A stretch of 64,000 bases of DNA, from positions 213,097-277,096 of the forward strand of contig JBPOJB010000001.1 in the NCBI GenBank assembly GCA_052034005.1. The letters are read 5' to 3'. The stretch comes from JAAYDI01 sp052034005 (lineage in GTDB: Bacteria; Planctomycetota; Planctomycetia; Pirellulales; Pirellulaceae). How positions within the stretch are numbered: the first letter of the stretch is position 1; every line of letters starts with the position of its first letter. A model generated the notes under the pieces. The model searched no databases. It saw nothing but the letters and a program-made list of their open reading frames with translations, and had not been told where the DNA came from. Positions 26,317-35,652 of the stretch are shown one piece after another. The position numbers and the translations under genes were made by a program.

Positions 26317-29300
26317 TTAGGATTCCCACCAATCCGATTGAACCTGCTCGGCGACGAGCTCCAGGATTTCCTCCAGATCCAGGTCCTTTCCTTTCAGCCA
26401 TTCGTCAGCCGCAGCGCCCGCAGCTGGCCGATGATCAGCAGCTTGCCCGACCAGCAGCAGCGATTCCGCAGGATCTGCCGGAGCAGCGAGACCTATCGAG
26501 TCGGCTGCCGGCTCGAAACCAACGCTCGAATCAGAGCGGTCCACTCCGGCAAACGCGCCCATCTCTGGCATGGAATCACCTGCCAGGCCAGATTCGGCGG
26601 CACTCGCCACCACGATGGAGCCGGCTTCCGACCCTTCTCCCTCACCGCCAGCGTCAGCGCGGTTCAGGTAGTTGATGACCAGCAAAGCGTCCAGCGGAGA
26701 CAGGATGCGATCTGCGTTCACGTCCACAAAGGGTGCCAGATCTTCGTATTCCACCATCATGTCGGGCACGGCCGTCGCGCCGCTGGCGTTGAGACGGTTG
26801 ATCACCAGCAACGCGTCGATCGGCGAGATCAGGCCATCGTTGTTCACATCCAACGGCAGGGCCGCGTTGGTGTAACTGACCAGATGCCCGCCACTGGCCC
26901 CATCCCCCCCGGCGACCGGCGGATCGAAGTTGCCGAAGATCGGCAGCGAATAGCGATCGCCGAAGTTCGCAAATAGATCGTTTCCCAAGGGGTCAGGGCT
27001 GTAGGGATCGAACAACGGCGAGGCCAGGTTGGACGGGGTGGTCACCCGGTCTGACACCAGGAAATACCACTCCGCCTTGCCTTCCCCGATCTTCTGCGCG
27101 TTGCCGGCAACCCACAGCCCCAGGTCGTCGACGCCATCCAGGTTCAAGTCGCCAATCACCGGCCGCTCCACGAAATCGGGAATGCCGAACTTGATCATGT
27201 CGTCGACCACTCCGTTGCGGTTCAGGTCGATGTAGAACGTGTCGCTTCCGGCGTCGTAGGTGATCAGGTCATCGAACCCGTCTCCGTTCACGTCGCCCAC
27301 GACCGGAATACCGCGCATGGCGGTCGGGATCACCGCGTCCACGCCCGGCTCGAGGATGTTGTTGCCGTTCGTGTCCAGGTACCACGTGTCGCCCGTGAAC
27401 AAGCCAATCTCATCGCCCGGATGGGCCGGGTCAAAGTCGCCGGCCACCGGCAGGGCACTGCGCGTCAACCACGGTACGGGCGAATAGAAACTGGCGACCC
27501 CGTTGTGGTTAAAATCCAACAGGAAGCGGTAGACTCCCGCGAAGGAATCCCAGCCGAAGGCCCCCAGTTTGTCAAAGCCGGACGCCGGAGCCAGGCCGGC
27601 AGGGTTGAAATTCCCCGCAAAGTAAGCGTCGGAAACGAGCCCGAACTGGAAGATCAAGTCCCGATTCGTCTCATCGCCGCTGCCGGCCGGGTCGTAGATG
27701 AAGTTGCCGTTCGTGTCCAGGTAGACCCGAGTCGCGGCGGTGACACCGATTTCGGGTCGGCTGTCGACGGTAAAGCGAGCGACAAAAGCGCCACCGGGCT
27801 GACCATCTCCACTGGGGAACCGCGGATCGTCCAGCGGCTGGGTGGCATTCGATTCACCGTCGAGCCGATTGCCGGCCGGGTCCACCAGCGTGTCGGAGAT
27901 CGTCAGCGTGTACCGATCGTCGGGCAGTGGCTCGGCAAAGGTGAGCGTAATCGTAGCCAACGCCGGTGCTCCATCCGCCGGCGGATCGGGATCCTGCGTG
28001 TAGGTCACCGACTGGATCGGTACAACGCCAACCGCATCGCCGATCAAGACGTAGTGAGCCGGGTTTGCGGCGATGTTGTCGACCAACGCAGCGTAGAGGA
28101 AGTCGGGCCCCAGGCGATTCGGGAGGTCCTGCACCTCGATGGCCAATTGCGTGACCGGCGGCGTGGGGCCGTCGGTAGGCTTGGGTGAGAACAAGTTGTA
28201 CAGTCGCTCGTCCGCAGGCGTCAGAGGGTTGTCGGGCAGATGCAGGCCGGTGATCTGGGGGCCCTGGGTATCGATGAAGATCTCGAGCACCATATCTGGA
28301 TTGATATCGGGTTCCGCCGGGTCAAAGACAGCGATGTTCCCCGCTAGATCTTCCGCCCGAATCAGGATCCGGCGCAGCCCGTCGATGGCAGCGACCGCAC
28401 GCGGATCGTTCATGTCCAGCATGGACGCGATCTTCCAGTACCCCTCGCTGTAGACGTTCCCGTCCAACGGGATCGCCATCGACTCGCCAATCGGCGCATC
28501 CACCAACACGTTGATGGCGCCGTCGCCGTCCACATCCAGCCAGGCTTGGACAATCACGTTGGCCTCGGCAACGCCAAAGAACGTGGGCGTCGTGTCGCTC
28601 GTAACGCGATCGGCCAACGTGGCCGCGTTGGCCGGACCGCTGACACCCGAATCGCTCTCGGCCGCCAATCCATCGTTGGCCACTAGAACATGTCCGAACG
28701 TGGCGTAGGGTGCCAGCGTGTCGACGGTGAAGGTGAGGAGCGGATTCGAGAACGGGGAGCGGCCATTCGCCGATGCCGGGTTGCCATCCTCATCGCGTTG
28801 CCCATCAAAGACGCGAGTCGCGGCAGTCACCACGTATACGCCATCGGCCAGCTCCGCTGCCGGAGTGATCTCATAGAGCACCGGCGCGGTGAGGGACAGT
28901 GGATTCGCATATCCCTGAATGCTCGCCCCGGTCGTCGTGTTGGCCAGCCAGACTTCCACGGCGATTCCGGCCGTGCTTCCCGCGGCCGCCTGGGCTGCCG
29001 TCAATGGCAGAATCTCCTGGGCGTCCCTGGTATCGTTGTTGTTCACATCGATGAATTGCAGCACGTCGGCTTGCACCAACACGCGTGGCGTGCTGTTGTT
29101 CGTCACGTTGTCAGCGTTGCTACGGCCCGTATCGCTCAGCGGGTCCAGGAACGCCCCGCGCGGAACCGGTGCGGGAAACTGCTCGATCTCCAGCGTGTAG
29201 TTCCCAATGCCGCCCACCAGCGAACCGACCACGACGTAGTAGACTTCGCCTCGGACGACCGGAATCGACAACGTCTCATTGTCGTCACTGCTGTCGGCTA

Positions 29301-31443
29301 GAGCCAGGACATTCCCACGCTCGTCCTCGACAGCCATCGACAGGTCGCCCACCTCGTGGTCGAAGATCGCGTTGATGAGGATTCGTCCCGTGTCGTGCGC
29401 CGTCACGCGGAAGAAATCCACGTCGCTGATGCTGTGAATGCTCAAGTCGCGCAGCGTAATCCACTCGTCCGATCCCAGGACGGTCGCCTGGTAGATCGAA
29501 TCGTTGACTTCGAAACGATCCGAGGCAATGAACGTTTCGATGCTCGTGAAATGGACCGGTTGGTGAGTGCTCGACGTGACGCTGCCATCGGGCACATTCC
29601 TGGGGCAACTCGGATTTCCCACGCCAATCAGGTCTACCGCCAACACGTCACCAGGCGGCACGCCCGGCTGGCCGATCACCGGAGGTCCACCGTGAATATT
29701 GATCGTGGCCGTCGTGCTGGGCTTCACGGAGAACGTGTCGTTGCCAGGACCTCCCAGCACAGTGAAACTACTCAGCCCGCTGGCAACCAAGCCGTCCTTC
29801 ATGGTAAAGGAATCACCGGGCGAGCCGCCGTCGTTCGTACCCATGTCCACGGTGAAATTCGTCACATCGAAGAAAGTCACCGCTTCGAACCAAACGCCGC
29901 CGCTTGTGCCGGAGATGCGATTTCGCCCAGCAGCAGGACTGTCGACGTCAAGCCTATCGTTGCTGTTCGGCGTGACGAATGTGAAATTCGCGAACCCGTC
30001 GACCTGAACCGGTTCCAGTTCGTCGAAATGGATCGTGGCGCCGCCATTAATCGTGATAGTGCCGGCGCCGCCGTCTGCCGAATCAGGCGTATATGTCCCC
30101 GTCTGGCTGCCGTTGCCACGCACTTGCAGGACATCAGAACCCGCACCGCCGTGGACACGGAATTGGGCGGGGATCGCCGCATCGATGACGATGCAATCCG
30201 CCCCTGAGGTCGCGAACACGTCGATGCCGTTAGCTGTCGAAATGTTGTAACGCAACGTCTGGTTACTCGTTCCCGTAATGGAATAACCTGCCATGAACCA
30301 GTTGTGCGCCGCAGTCGCACTCTGCGGAACGGGCAGTGGCGTCGTCCGCGCCGCGTCGGCGAACGCCGTGACTTCCACGCTGGCCACGCCCGGGGAGACA
30401 TAACTGATCGTGATCAGATCGTGCGCTCCCGTGTCCGTAACGTACTCAGGAACGCCCGTTGCGCGGCCGAATGAGGTTCCGGCCGTAATCTGCTCGTAGT
30501 AAATCGTAAACCGATCAGTCGGCTGCGACCCTTGATCGCCATTCGTGAAATCAACTTCCAGCGGATAACGCGTGAAGATGTTCCGTTCGCTGCGTTCGCG
30601 ACTGTAGCTCATCACGTTCGAGACTGATTGAAAAGGAGTGGTCTTCAACTCGGTCGGATCGCTCGCTTGGTCGCTCGTATCGAACGTGTGCGGCAACCCG
30701 CCAGCGTGAGCCGCTTCATGAGCAATGACATTGGCTACCGTATTGACGCGTGCCTCCTCGGACGGAAATGGCGAGGGTATAAGCTGAGCGCCACAGATCA
30801 ACACGGTTTCGTCGTGGTTGTTTACGCCGGGACCCGCGGAGGTGGAACCGTCCCGCCCCGGAGCAACCCCGCGGAAACCAGCATGCGCTCCGAGTTCCAC
30901 CGGGGTGGCACCATAGTCTGTGCGGAATTGATCGGTCATGAAAACATATGTGTCGTGGCCGTTCATCAGATTATTGATGGCATCGAGGTAGTCTGCATCG
31001 GTCGCTGCCGAGATGCTCGATAGCATGACCGGCTCAGCCGTAATCCTCAAATAGTCAATCACCCGCAGCATGACATCATTTCGAAAATCATCCACATCCT
31101 GTTGGTCTGGCGCGCCACCATTTGCGTTGTAATCCCAATTGATCGCTGACGGAGAGAACCTCAGCGTTGTATTAGCATCCATGTCGTGGGGGTCAGGATT
31201 TGCGGGATCGTCACCGCCCCAGCCGACCAGGTTTGCACCGTTGATGCTGACGAGGTCACCCACAGTCAAAGTCAAGTCACCGCCGGGAAATGTGGCTCCG
31301 AAGTCGACGAAGATCGTGAGCATCTGTCGCTGTTCCAGCAATTCCAGCACGGTGCACCGTGCCGTGCGAGCCAGGGATCGATTCCTTCGATCAGGTTGCT
31401 GAAGGCGTGCGTTGTGCCGGGTGCGGAATCTACGACGGGCCAT
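26317..31443 (-). CDS. Large secreted surface protein: metzincin-like peptidase, pre-peptidase and dockerin-like repeats
   Basis: 1,708 residues. The N-terminal VLELLEQRQMLT is the LEPR-xLL-type motif of planctomycete surface proteins. HEAAHAGGLPH at 242-252 is a full HExxHxxGxxH zinc site, so residues ~40-320 are probably an active metallopeptidase. Mid-protein segments include an adhesin-like beta region, a pre-peptidase C-terminal-type domain (DVDFFRVTAHDTGRILI...YVVVGSLVGGIGNYTLEIEQ), Ig/cadherin-like repeats and an FG-GAP-like segment with DVNGDGFDDL and DLNLDGVDDLGLW. Near the C-terminus are two Ca-binding dockerin-like units (LDVNNDGLISPIDALLVINR, VDVNADRILSPLDALLVINY). Start at 31443 has GGAGG 8 bases upstream; an in-frame codon at 31473 is less supported. 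Base composition looks less GC-rich than neighbours. Confidence 0.87.
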   Translation of the reverse strand: MARRRFRTRHNARLQQPDRRNRSLARTARCTVLELLEQRQMLTIFVDFGATFPGGDLTLTVGDLVSINGANLVGWGGDDPANPDPHDMDANTTLRFSPSAINWDYNANGGAPDQQDVDDFRNDVMLRVIDYLRITAEPVMLSSISAATDADYLDAINNLMNGHDTYVFMTDQFRTDYGATPVELGAHAGFRGVAPGRDGSTSAGPGVNNHDETVLICGAQLIPSPFPSEEARVNTVANVIAHEAAHAGGLPHTFDTSDQASDPTELKTTPFQSVSNVMSYSRERSERNIFTRYPLEVDFTNGDQGSQPTDRFTIYYEQITAGTSFGRATGVPEYVTDTGAHDLITISYVSPGVASVEVTAFADAARTTPLPVPQSATAAHNWFMAGYSITGTSNQTLRYNISTANGIDVFATSGADCIVIDAAIPAQFRVHGGAGSDVLQVRGNGSQTGTYTPDSADGGAGTITINGGATIHFDELEPVQVDGFANFTFVTPNSNDRLDVDSPAAGRNRISGTSGGVWFEAVTFFDVTNFTVDMGTNDGGSPGDSFTMKDGLVASGLSSFTVLGGPGNDTFSVKPSTTATINIHGGPPVIGQPGVPPGDVLAVDLIGVGNPSCPRNVPDGSVTSSTHQPVHFTSIETFIASDRFEVNDSIYQATVLGSDEWITLRDLSIHSISDVDFFRVTAHDTGRILINAIFDHEVGDLSMAVEDERGNVLALADSSDDNETLSIPVVRGEVYYVVVGSLVGGIGNYTLEIEQFPAPVPRGAFLDPLSDTGRSNADNVTNNSTPRVLVQADVLQFIDVNNNDTRDAQEILPLTAAQAAAGSTAGIAVEVWLANTTTGASIQGYANPLSLTAPVLYEITPAAELADGVYVVTAATRVFDGQRDEDGNPASANGRSPFSNPLLTFTVDTLAPYATFGHVLVANDGLAAESDSGVSGPANAATLADRVTSDTTPTFFGVAEANVIVQAWLDVDGDGAINVLVDAPIGESMAIPLDGNVYSEGYWKIASMLDMNDPRAVAAIDGLRRILIRAEDLAGNIAVFDPAEPDINPDMVLEIFIDTQGPQITGLHLPDNPLTPADERLYNLFSPKPTDGPTPPVTQLAIEVQDLPNRLGPDFLYAALVDNIAANPAHYVLIGDAVGVVPIQSVTYTQDPDPPADGAPALATITLTFAEPLPDDRYTLTISDTLVDPAGNRLDGESNATQPLDDPRFPSGDGQPGGAFVARFTVDSRPEIGVTAATRVYLDTNGNFIYDPAGSGDETNRDLIFQFGLVSDAYFAGNFNPAGLAPASGFDKLGAFGWDSFAGVYRFLLDFNHNGVASFYSPVPWLTRSALPVAGDFDPAHPGDEIGLFTGDTWYLDTNGNNILEPGVDAVIPTAMRGIPVVGDVNGDGFDDLITYDAGSDTFYIDLNRNGVVDDMIKFGIPDFVERPVIGDLNLDGVDDLGLWVAGNAQKIGEGKAEWYFLVSDRVTTPSNLASPLFDPYSPDPLGNDLFANFGDRYSLPIFGNFDPPVAGGDGASGGHLVSYTNAALPLDVNNDGLISPIDALLVINRLNASGATAVPDMMVEYEDLAPFVDVNADRILSPLDALLVINYLNRADAGGEGEGSEAGSIVVASAAESGLAGDSMPEMGAFAGVDRSDSSVGFEPAADSIGLAAPADPAESLLLVGQAADHRPAAGAAADEWLKGKDLDLEEILELVAEQVQSDWWES

Positions 31444-31779
31444 GGTGTCGACCTCCGGGTTGCTGAACAACAAAATGAGAATCAGGCACGGTGAATCCGC
31501 TCTGGTCGTCCCTCACCCCTCGTGAAAAATCAGCCGGCCAGACGCGTCACAAACCTCCAAATACCCACGGCACCCGCAAGTGTCCCCCAGGCGCCAGCGT
31601 TCCTCAGTAGCACGTCAAAATGCGAATGTCAACAAGTTTGCGGGATTTTCGCGCAAACACCTCGCCGGAGTTATGCGGGCACCCGACTGGGGTGTCCACA
31701 ACGATCTCCGACGCGTGGACACCAGGAACCGCGGCCTGATTCGACCCACCCCGGGCATGGGCTCCCCAGCGGGGAACCG
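31444..31779. other. Intergenic region upstream of the large surface protein
   Basis: About 340 bases with no gene I can support. It should contain the minus-strand promoter of the surface protein, but I see no convincing -35/-10 pair. The GGAGG for the 31443 start is at 31452-31456. Confidence 0.5.
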
Positions 31780-31810
31780 AAAAAAAAGAGGGCCGTCCTG
31801 AGGACGGCCC
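31780..31810 (-). terminator. Rho-independent terminator after the outer-membrane protein gene
   Basis: A perfect 9-base-pair stem (31790-31798 with 31802-31810) with a 3-base loop. On the minus strand it is followed after a few bases by a run of eight T (plus-strand A run at 31780-31787). It lies 57 bases after the stop of the barrel gene. Confidence 0.92.
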
Positions 31811-31866
31811 TTGTCTGAAGCATTCACTCTCCGCTCGCCTGGGCACTCGGCATGTTCGCTGCCTGG

Positions 31867-33012
31867 TTAGTACCGCAGTTCGAGGCGTGTCACGAATCCG
31901 TCGAAGGTAAGGGTTTCGCCGAGATCGTTGTAGGATCGGGTTTGCACACCCTGGATATAGGAGCCGGTAGTGAGCGTGTTGAACCAGCCGGAAACGGCAT
32001 AACCGCCCGTGACGCGGACGCGACCGGAAGCGCTTTCCCATCCCAGTCCCAATTCTGCATCGAGGATCGTCACGACACGATAATCCTCCCAGCCGTTGGC
32101 GATCACGGCGGCGCCACCAAACTGGTTGGTCTGCTCGAAGTTCGCCTTGAATTCGCCGCCCAGGAAATTCGCGTAGCCCTTGGCATACAGCAGCACACCC
32201 GTCTCCGCATGACGTTTCATGCCGTCGAGCCCGAAACGAATGCCCGCACCGTCAAAATCGATTTCGGTCGCGACGGTCGTCAGTCCGGCTGCCGAGAAGA
32301 TCTCCTGCTGGGCAAGAAATGCCTGATTGAGGTGACCGTACCGCAAGCCCACCGTGTAGTTGACCGCCGAGTTACAGGTTCCCCACAGCAGAGCACGATA
32401 GTCGAGGTCAATCAGTTGGAAGTCAATATCGTAGGTCGAGAAGGCGCTAAGACTCGTCGCGCCGGACGTGAACACACTCGGATGTCCGACGGTCAGATCC
32501 AAGACGTTGCCGGCGGTGGCGCGGATCGTGTCTTCCGTGTCGCTTTCCAACCATGTGTACGTCGCCACGAGACTCGCGCAGTCGTTCATGGCCCAGCCCG
32601 CACCGATCCGGAAACCGGCCCCCCCATCAATGCCGACTCTCCCCACAGGGCCTGTCGGGGAAGCCAAGACGGGATCGAAACTGGTCTGCTCAACGGCATA
32701 GACCACGTCCACATTGCCCGGTCGCAGGTAGAGAAACTCGCCGAAGACACCGCTGCGGTGCTGCCACAGCGGAGAGCAACAGGCACAGGGATCCTCATCA
32801 CACGCCCCACACGTGCCGACACATTTGTCACACGCCGCACTGGCGGCTGCTTCGCGATCGCCGTCTCCCAGCCAGCCGTAGGACGCCTCCTTGACTGGCA
32901 TCCGCGAGTTCTGGGCCCACAGCCCGCTGGACCATTGGTCGTTCGCACGCACCGGTAGCGCAACGAGCGCGGCACACGCGATCAACACACCAACTCGGCG
33001 AACGACTTCCAT
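31867..33012 (-). CDS. Outer-membrane beta-barrel protein (Lpg1974-like) with Cys-rich N-terminus
   Basis: 381 residues: signal peptide at 1-23 (VLIACAALVALPVRA), then a short linker with seven cysteines at 61, 64, 68, 71, 76, 78 and 79, then an amphipathic-strand barrel ending in a C-terminal aromatic (LELRY). Segments such as FGEFLYLRPGNVDVVYAV, YTVGLRYGHLNQAF and GVLLYAKGYANFLGG resemble the Legionella-type major outer-membrane family found widely in planctomycetes. The frame extends to 33162, but the ATG at 33012 begins the signal peptide. The gene is monocistronic, closed by a clear terminator. Confidence 0.85.
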   Translation of the reverse strand: MEVVRRVGVLIACAALVALPVRANDQWSSGLWAQNSRMPVKEASYGWLGDGDREAAASAACDKCVGTCGACDEDPCACCSPLWQHRSGVFGEFLYLRPGNVDVVYAVEQTSFDPVLASPTGPVGRVGIDGGAGFRIGAGWAMNDCASLVATYTWLESDTEDTIRATAGNVLDLTVGHPSVFTSGATSLSAFSTYDIDFQLIDLDYRALLWGTCNSAVNYTVGLRYGHLNQAFLAQQEIFSAAGLTTVATEIDFDGAGIRFGLDGMKRHAETGVLLYAKGYANFLGGEFKANFEQTNQFGGAAVIANGWEDYRVVTILDAELGLGWESASGRVRVTGGYAVSGWFNTLTTGSYIQGVQTRSYNDLGETLTFDGFVTRLELRY

Positions 33013-33421
33013 GACTAGTCTCCCATGTCTGGTATCCAACAAGCTCGACCACGTGGTGCAAGACGCACGGCCATGGTAGTGATCGGTGGCGTGATTCTGT
33101 AGCATCTGCAATCTTGGAATTGCCTGCATCGCTGCCCTAGATTGCCCAGTGTAGCGGCTCACAGGTTGGGGGGTGAAGAATCTGAAGGACTGATCTGGAC
33201 TTGAAATCGGGTTTCACGCCACAACATGCGTCATGGACTTGATCGTCACGGAAGATCTGATCGCCCAACACGAACGCGGTGATGCCCAGCGGCGGGCCGA
33301 TCTAGCAAGTACCTCGCGAGAAGGGGAAGGTCGTGGGCGGGTAAACGGCTGAGCCGATCTTCCAGGGTGAGTCGGGCTTCCAGCGAAGGGAGGCCTCAAG
33401 TGCCCGGGCGCGATTCCGACC
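33013..33421. other. Intergenic region holding decayed copy of the DUF4190-type locus
   Basis: About 410 bases without an intact gene. Part is the leader of the barrel gene (to about 33170). The stretch 33263-33366 is a rearranged fragment of the locus at 25.84-26.19 kb; the remainder shows nothing I recognise. Confidence 0.6.
33263..33366 (-). pseudogene. Deleted, decayed duplicate of the DUF4190-type gene locus
   Basis: Bases 33263-33301 match 25841-25879 (one mismatch in 39), and 33303-33366 match 26122-26185 (nine mismatches in 64). In the intact locus these blocks are separated by 242 bases that include the gene start; here they are one base apart. So the copy lost the N-terminal coding half and start, and cannot make the protein. 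Confidence 0.75.
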
Positions 33422-34822
33422 TTATTCCAATCCATGACGGCCGGCCCGCGTACCGCCGTTGAGTGCCGCGCGTTTCCACGACTCGGCGATGACCTCCAGT
33501 GAACGACCCTTGGTTTCGGGGAGCAGGGTCCAGCCGAACAAGAGCGACAACACGCAGATGCCGGCGTAAACCCAGAACACGCCGGCGACCGAGCCGAGCA
33601 GCCGGTGCGACCAGCGCTCCAGGATCGGGAACAACTGCACCGGGAAGAACGCGGTCACCCAGAGCACCGTTGTGGTGATGGATACCGCGCGGGCCCGGAT
33701 CCGCGTCGGGTACAGCTCCGACATCATCAGCCAGGGGAGCGGGCCCAAGCCGAACGAATGCGGGATGGCCAGGAGAAATATCGCCAGCAGCACGACGATG
33801 CCGGTCAGATGGAGATGGAACAGGTAGCCGGTCAACAGGTTGGCGGCGATCATGAGTGCCGAAGTGCCGATCCACAACTTCCGGCGTCCGACGCGATCCA
33901 CTGCGAAACAGGCTGCGAGCGTCATGACACCCATGAATGTGTAGGACAACAGGTACTGGAAGACCGCGGCGCTCGAGTCGACCGCGTTCTGCTCCTTGAA
34001 GATCTTGGCCAGGTAGTTGTAGACCCCGCTCCAGCCCGTGTAGTTGTTGAAAACCGCCAGGAGGATGCCCACCAGCAGCGCCCGCTTCATGCCCGGCTCG
34101 AGGAGTTCCCGCCAAACGCCGGTCTCCGCGGCGAGCGATTTACGGATCTCCTGCATCTGCTGCCCGGCGTACTGTGCCCCGCCGATCCGCTCCAGCACCG
34201 CCAGCGCCTCGGGCTCCATGCCGCGTGCCGAGAGCCAGCGCGGCGTCTCGGGCACCACGCACAGGAAGATCACGAAGGCCAGGATGGGCGCGACCTCGGA
34301 CCCGAACATCCAGCGCCAGCTGGTCGCCTCGGGGAACCAGCCGGTGAAGCAGTACGCGACCAGGCAGGAGAGCACCATGCCGGCGACGATGGCCAGCTGG
34401 TACATGAATCCCAGCGCGCCGCGGCGGCGCGGCGGCGCGACTTCCGCGATGTACATCGGCGAGGCGATCGAACACAACCCGACCCCCACGCCCCCTACGA
34501 TGCGGAACACGTTGAAGGTATAGATGTCGCGGGGCAGGGCGGTCAGCACCGCGCTGAGCGCCAGCAGGAAGGAAGCACCGATGAGCGTGCGACGGCGCCC
34601 CCAACGATCGCAGAGCCAGGCGCCCAGGAACGGGCCGGCCGCGCAGCCCAGCACGGCGCTGGCGTTGGTGAAGCCGAAGCCGTACTCGGAAAGGTGGAAC
34701 TGGTCCTTCAGGAACAGGTTGGCCCCGCCCATGATCGCCAGGTCGTAGCCGAACAGGAACCCGCCCACCGACGCCACGAACGCGATCGCGAAAACGTAAC
34801 TCGTCCCGTTCAGCCTGCTCAC
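33422..34822 (-). CDS. MFS sugar porter (sugar:H+ symporter family)
   Basis: 466-residue, 12-helix inner-membrane carrier. Sugar-porter signatures are clear: GGFLFGYDLAIMGGA in helix 1, LCDRWGRRRTLIG between helices 2 and 3, VPETPRWLSARG in the central loop, VDRVGRRKL, and LLPETKGRSLEVI at the end of helix 12. The start is a GTG at 34822 that overlaps the PIG-L stop as GTGA; earlier in-frame codons lie in the PIG-L gene. It ends the four-gene minus-strand operon with the dehydratase, the NPCBM glycosidase and the deacetylase, and presumably imports the product. Confidence 0.92.
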   Translation of the reverse strand: MSRLNGTSYVFAIAFVASVGGFLFGYDLAIMGGANLFLKDQFHLSEYGFGFTNASAVLGCAAGPFLGAWLCDRWGRRRTLIGASFLLALSAVLTALPRDIYTFNVFRIVGGVGVGLCSIASPMYIAEVAPPRRRGALGFMYQLAIVAGMVLSCLVAYCFTGWFPEATSWRWMFGSEVAPILAFVIFLCVVPETPRWLSARGMEPEALAVLERIGGAQYAGQQMQEIRKSLAAETGVWRELLEPGMKRALLVGILLAVFNNYTGWSGVYNYLAKIFKEQNAVDSSAAVFQYLLSYTFMGVMTLAACFAVDRVGRRKLWIGTSALMIAANLLTGYLFHLHLTGIVVLLAIFLLAIPHSFGLGPLPWLMMSELYPTRIRARAVSITTTVLWVTAFFPVQLFPILERWSHRLLGSVAGVFWVYAGICVLSLLFGWTLLPETKGRSLEVIAESWKRAALNGGTRAGRHGLE

Positions 34823-35601
34823 GGCGTGGTGCTCCGTAACGGCCGCTGATGGACCAGCTCGCCCAGCTCGGCAGCGAGCAAGTTGTCCTGCGGATAGCCG
34901 TGCCCGCAATGCTGCCGGAACCCTTCGGCATACGCTGCGCCGATCAGCTCCCCGCGCCGACGACCCATCGCCCGCATCGCTTCGATGTATTCGTCCATGC
35001 CGTGTTGTTGGAGCAGCCAGTCACGCTGGCTCGCGTGGCACGCAAGCATCCGCGCCTTCGTCTCGATCACCGCGCTCGTGTCCACGATCGTCGTCGGATC
35101 GACTGGGGACCCCAGCGAGTCCTTGCCTTCGATGGGGTCCGTATAGTACAGGTGCGGCACCGGCCGGAACGGGCCGAAGGGCGCCGTCACGAGGTTCGGC
35201 ACACCCGCGAAAAAGGCCGCGTTCCGCGCCAAGGCGCTGGCCACCTCGTGATCGATCAGGTAATCGCGCGGCGCGGCAGCGAACATCACGGCAGGCCGCA
35301 CCTCGCGCACCAGCCGAACGGCCGCCGTGATCGTGGGCCGATCGTACGCGATGAACCCGTCCTGGCACTCCAGACAGTGAAATGTGCCGTGGAGCACGGC
35401 GGCTGCGTTGGCGCCCTCGATACGCCGGATGCGACTGATCTCCTCCGGACCCAACTGCTCCGAGCCGCAGTCGCCCGGTGTCAGCGTCGCAATGTGGATT
35501 GCCCAGCCCCGCTGGTGCAAGAGCGCCAGCGTCCCGCTGCATAAGAACTCGGCATCGTCCGGGTGGGCCATGAGTGCCAGCGCGACTTTGGTGTGGGGCA
35601 T
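34819..35601 (-). CDS. PIG-L (LmbE-like) family N-deacetylase
   Basis: 260-residue zinc hydrolase. Members remove acetyl groups from N-acetylglucosamine-type sugars. The metal motif LMAHPDDAEF gives His13 and Asp16, and a later LIDHEVAS supplies the third ligand. TPGDCGSEQLGPEEISRIRRIE is typical for the soluble bacterial branch. The ATG at 35601 has a TGGAG site; the 35628 alternative lacks one. Its stop overlaps the GTG start of the MFS gene, so translation is coupled. Substrate may be an amino sugar or other N-acyl compound released by the secreted enzymes. Confidence 0.92.
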   Translation of the reverse strand: MPHTKVALALMAHPDDAEFLCSGTLALLHQRGWAIHIATLTPGDCGSEQLGPEEISRIRRIEGANAAAVLHGTFHCLECQDGFIAYDRPTITAAVRLVREVRPAVMFAAAPRDYLIDHEVASALARNAAFFAGVPNLVTAPFGPFRPVPHLYYTDPIEGKDSLGSPVDPTTIVDTSAVIETKARMLACHASQRDWLLQQHGMDEYIEAMRAMGRRRGELIGAAYAEGFRQHCGHGYPQDNLLAAELGELVHQRPLRSTTP

Positions 35602-35652
35602 GGTGTGTTGCTCCAAGAGGACGCCCATGCCAGGCCGGAAGCCTGGCGCGGG

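Noticed and set aside
26317..31443. Interpreting dockerin-like repeats as a cellulosome
   Set aside because: No cohesin or scaffoldin gene and no cellulase series in the window; planctomycetes carry such repeats on many surface proteins.
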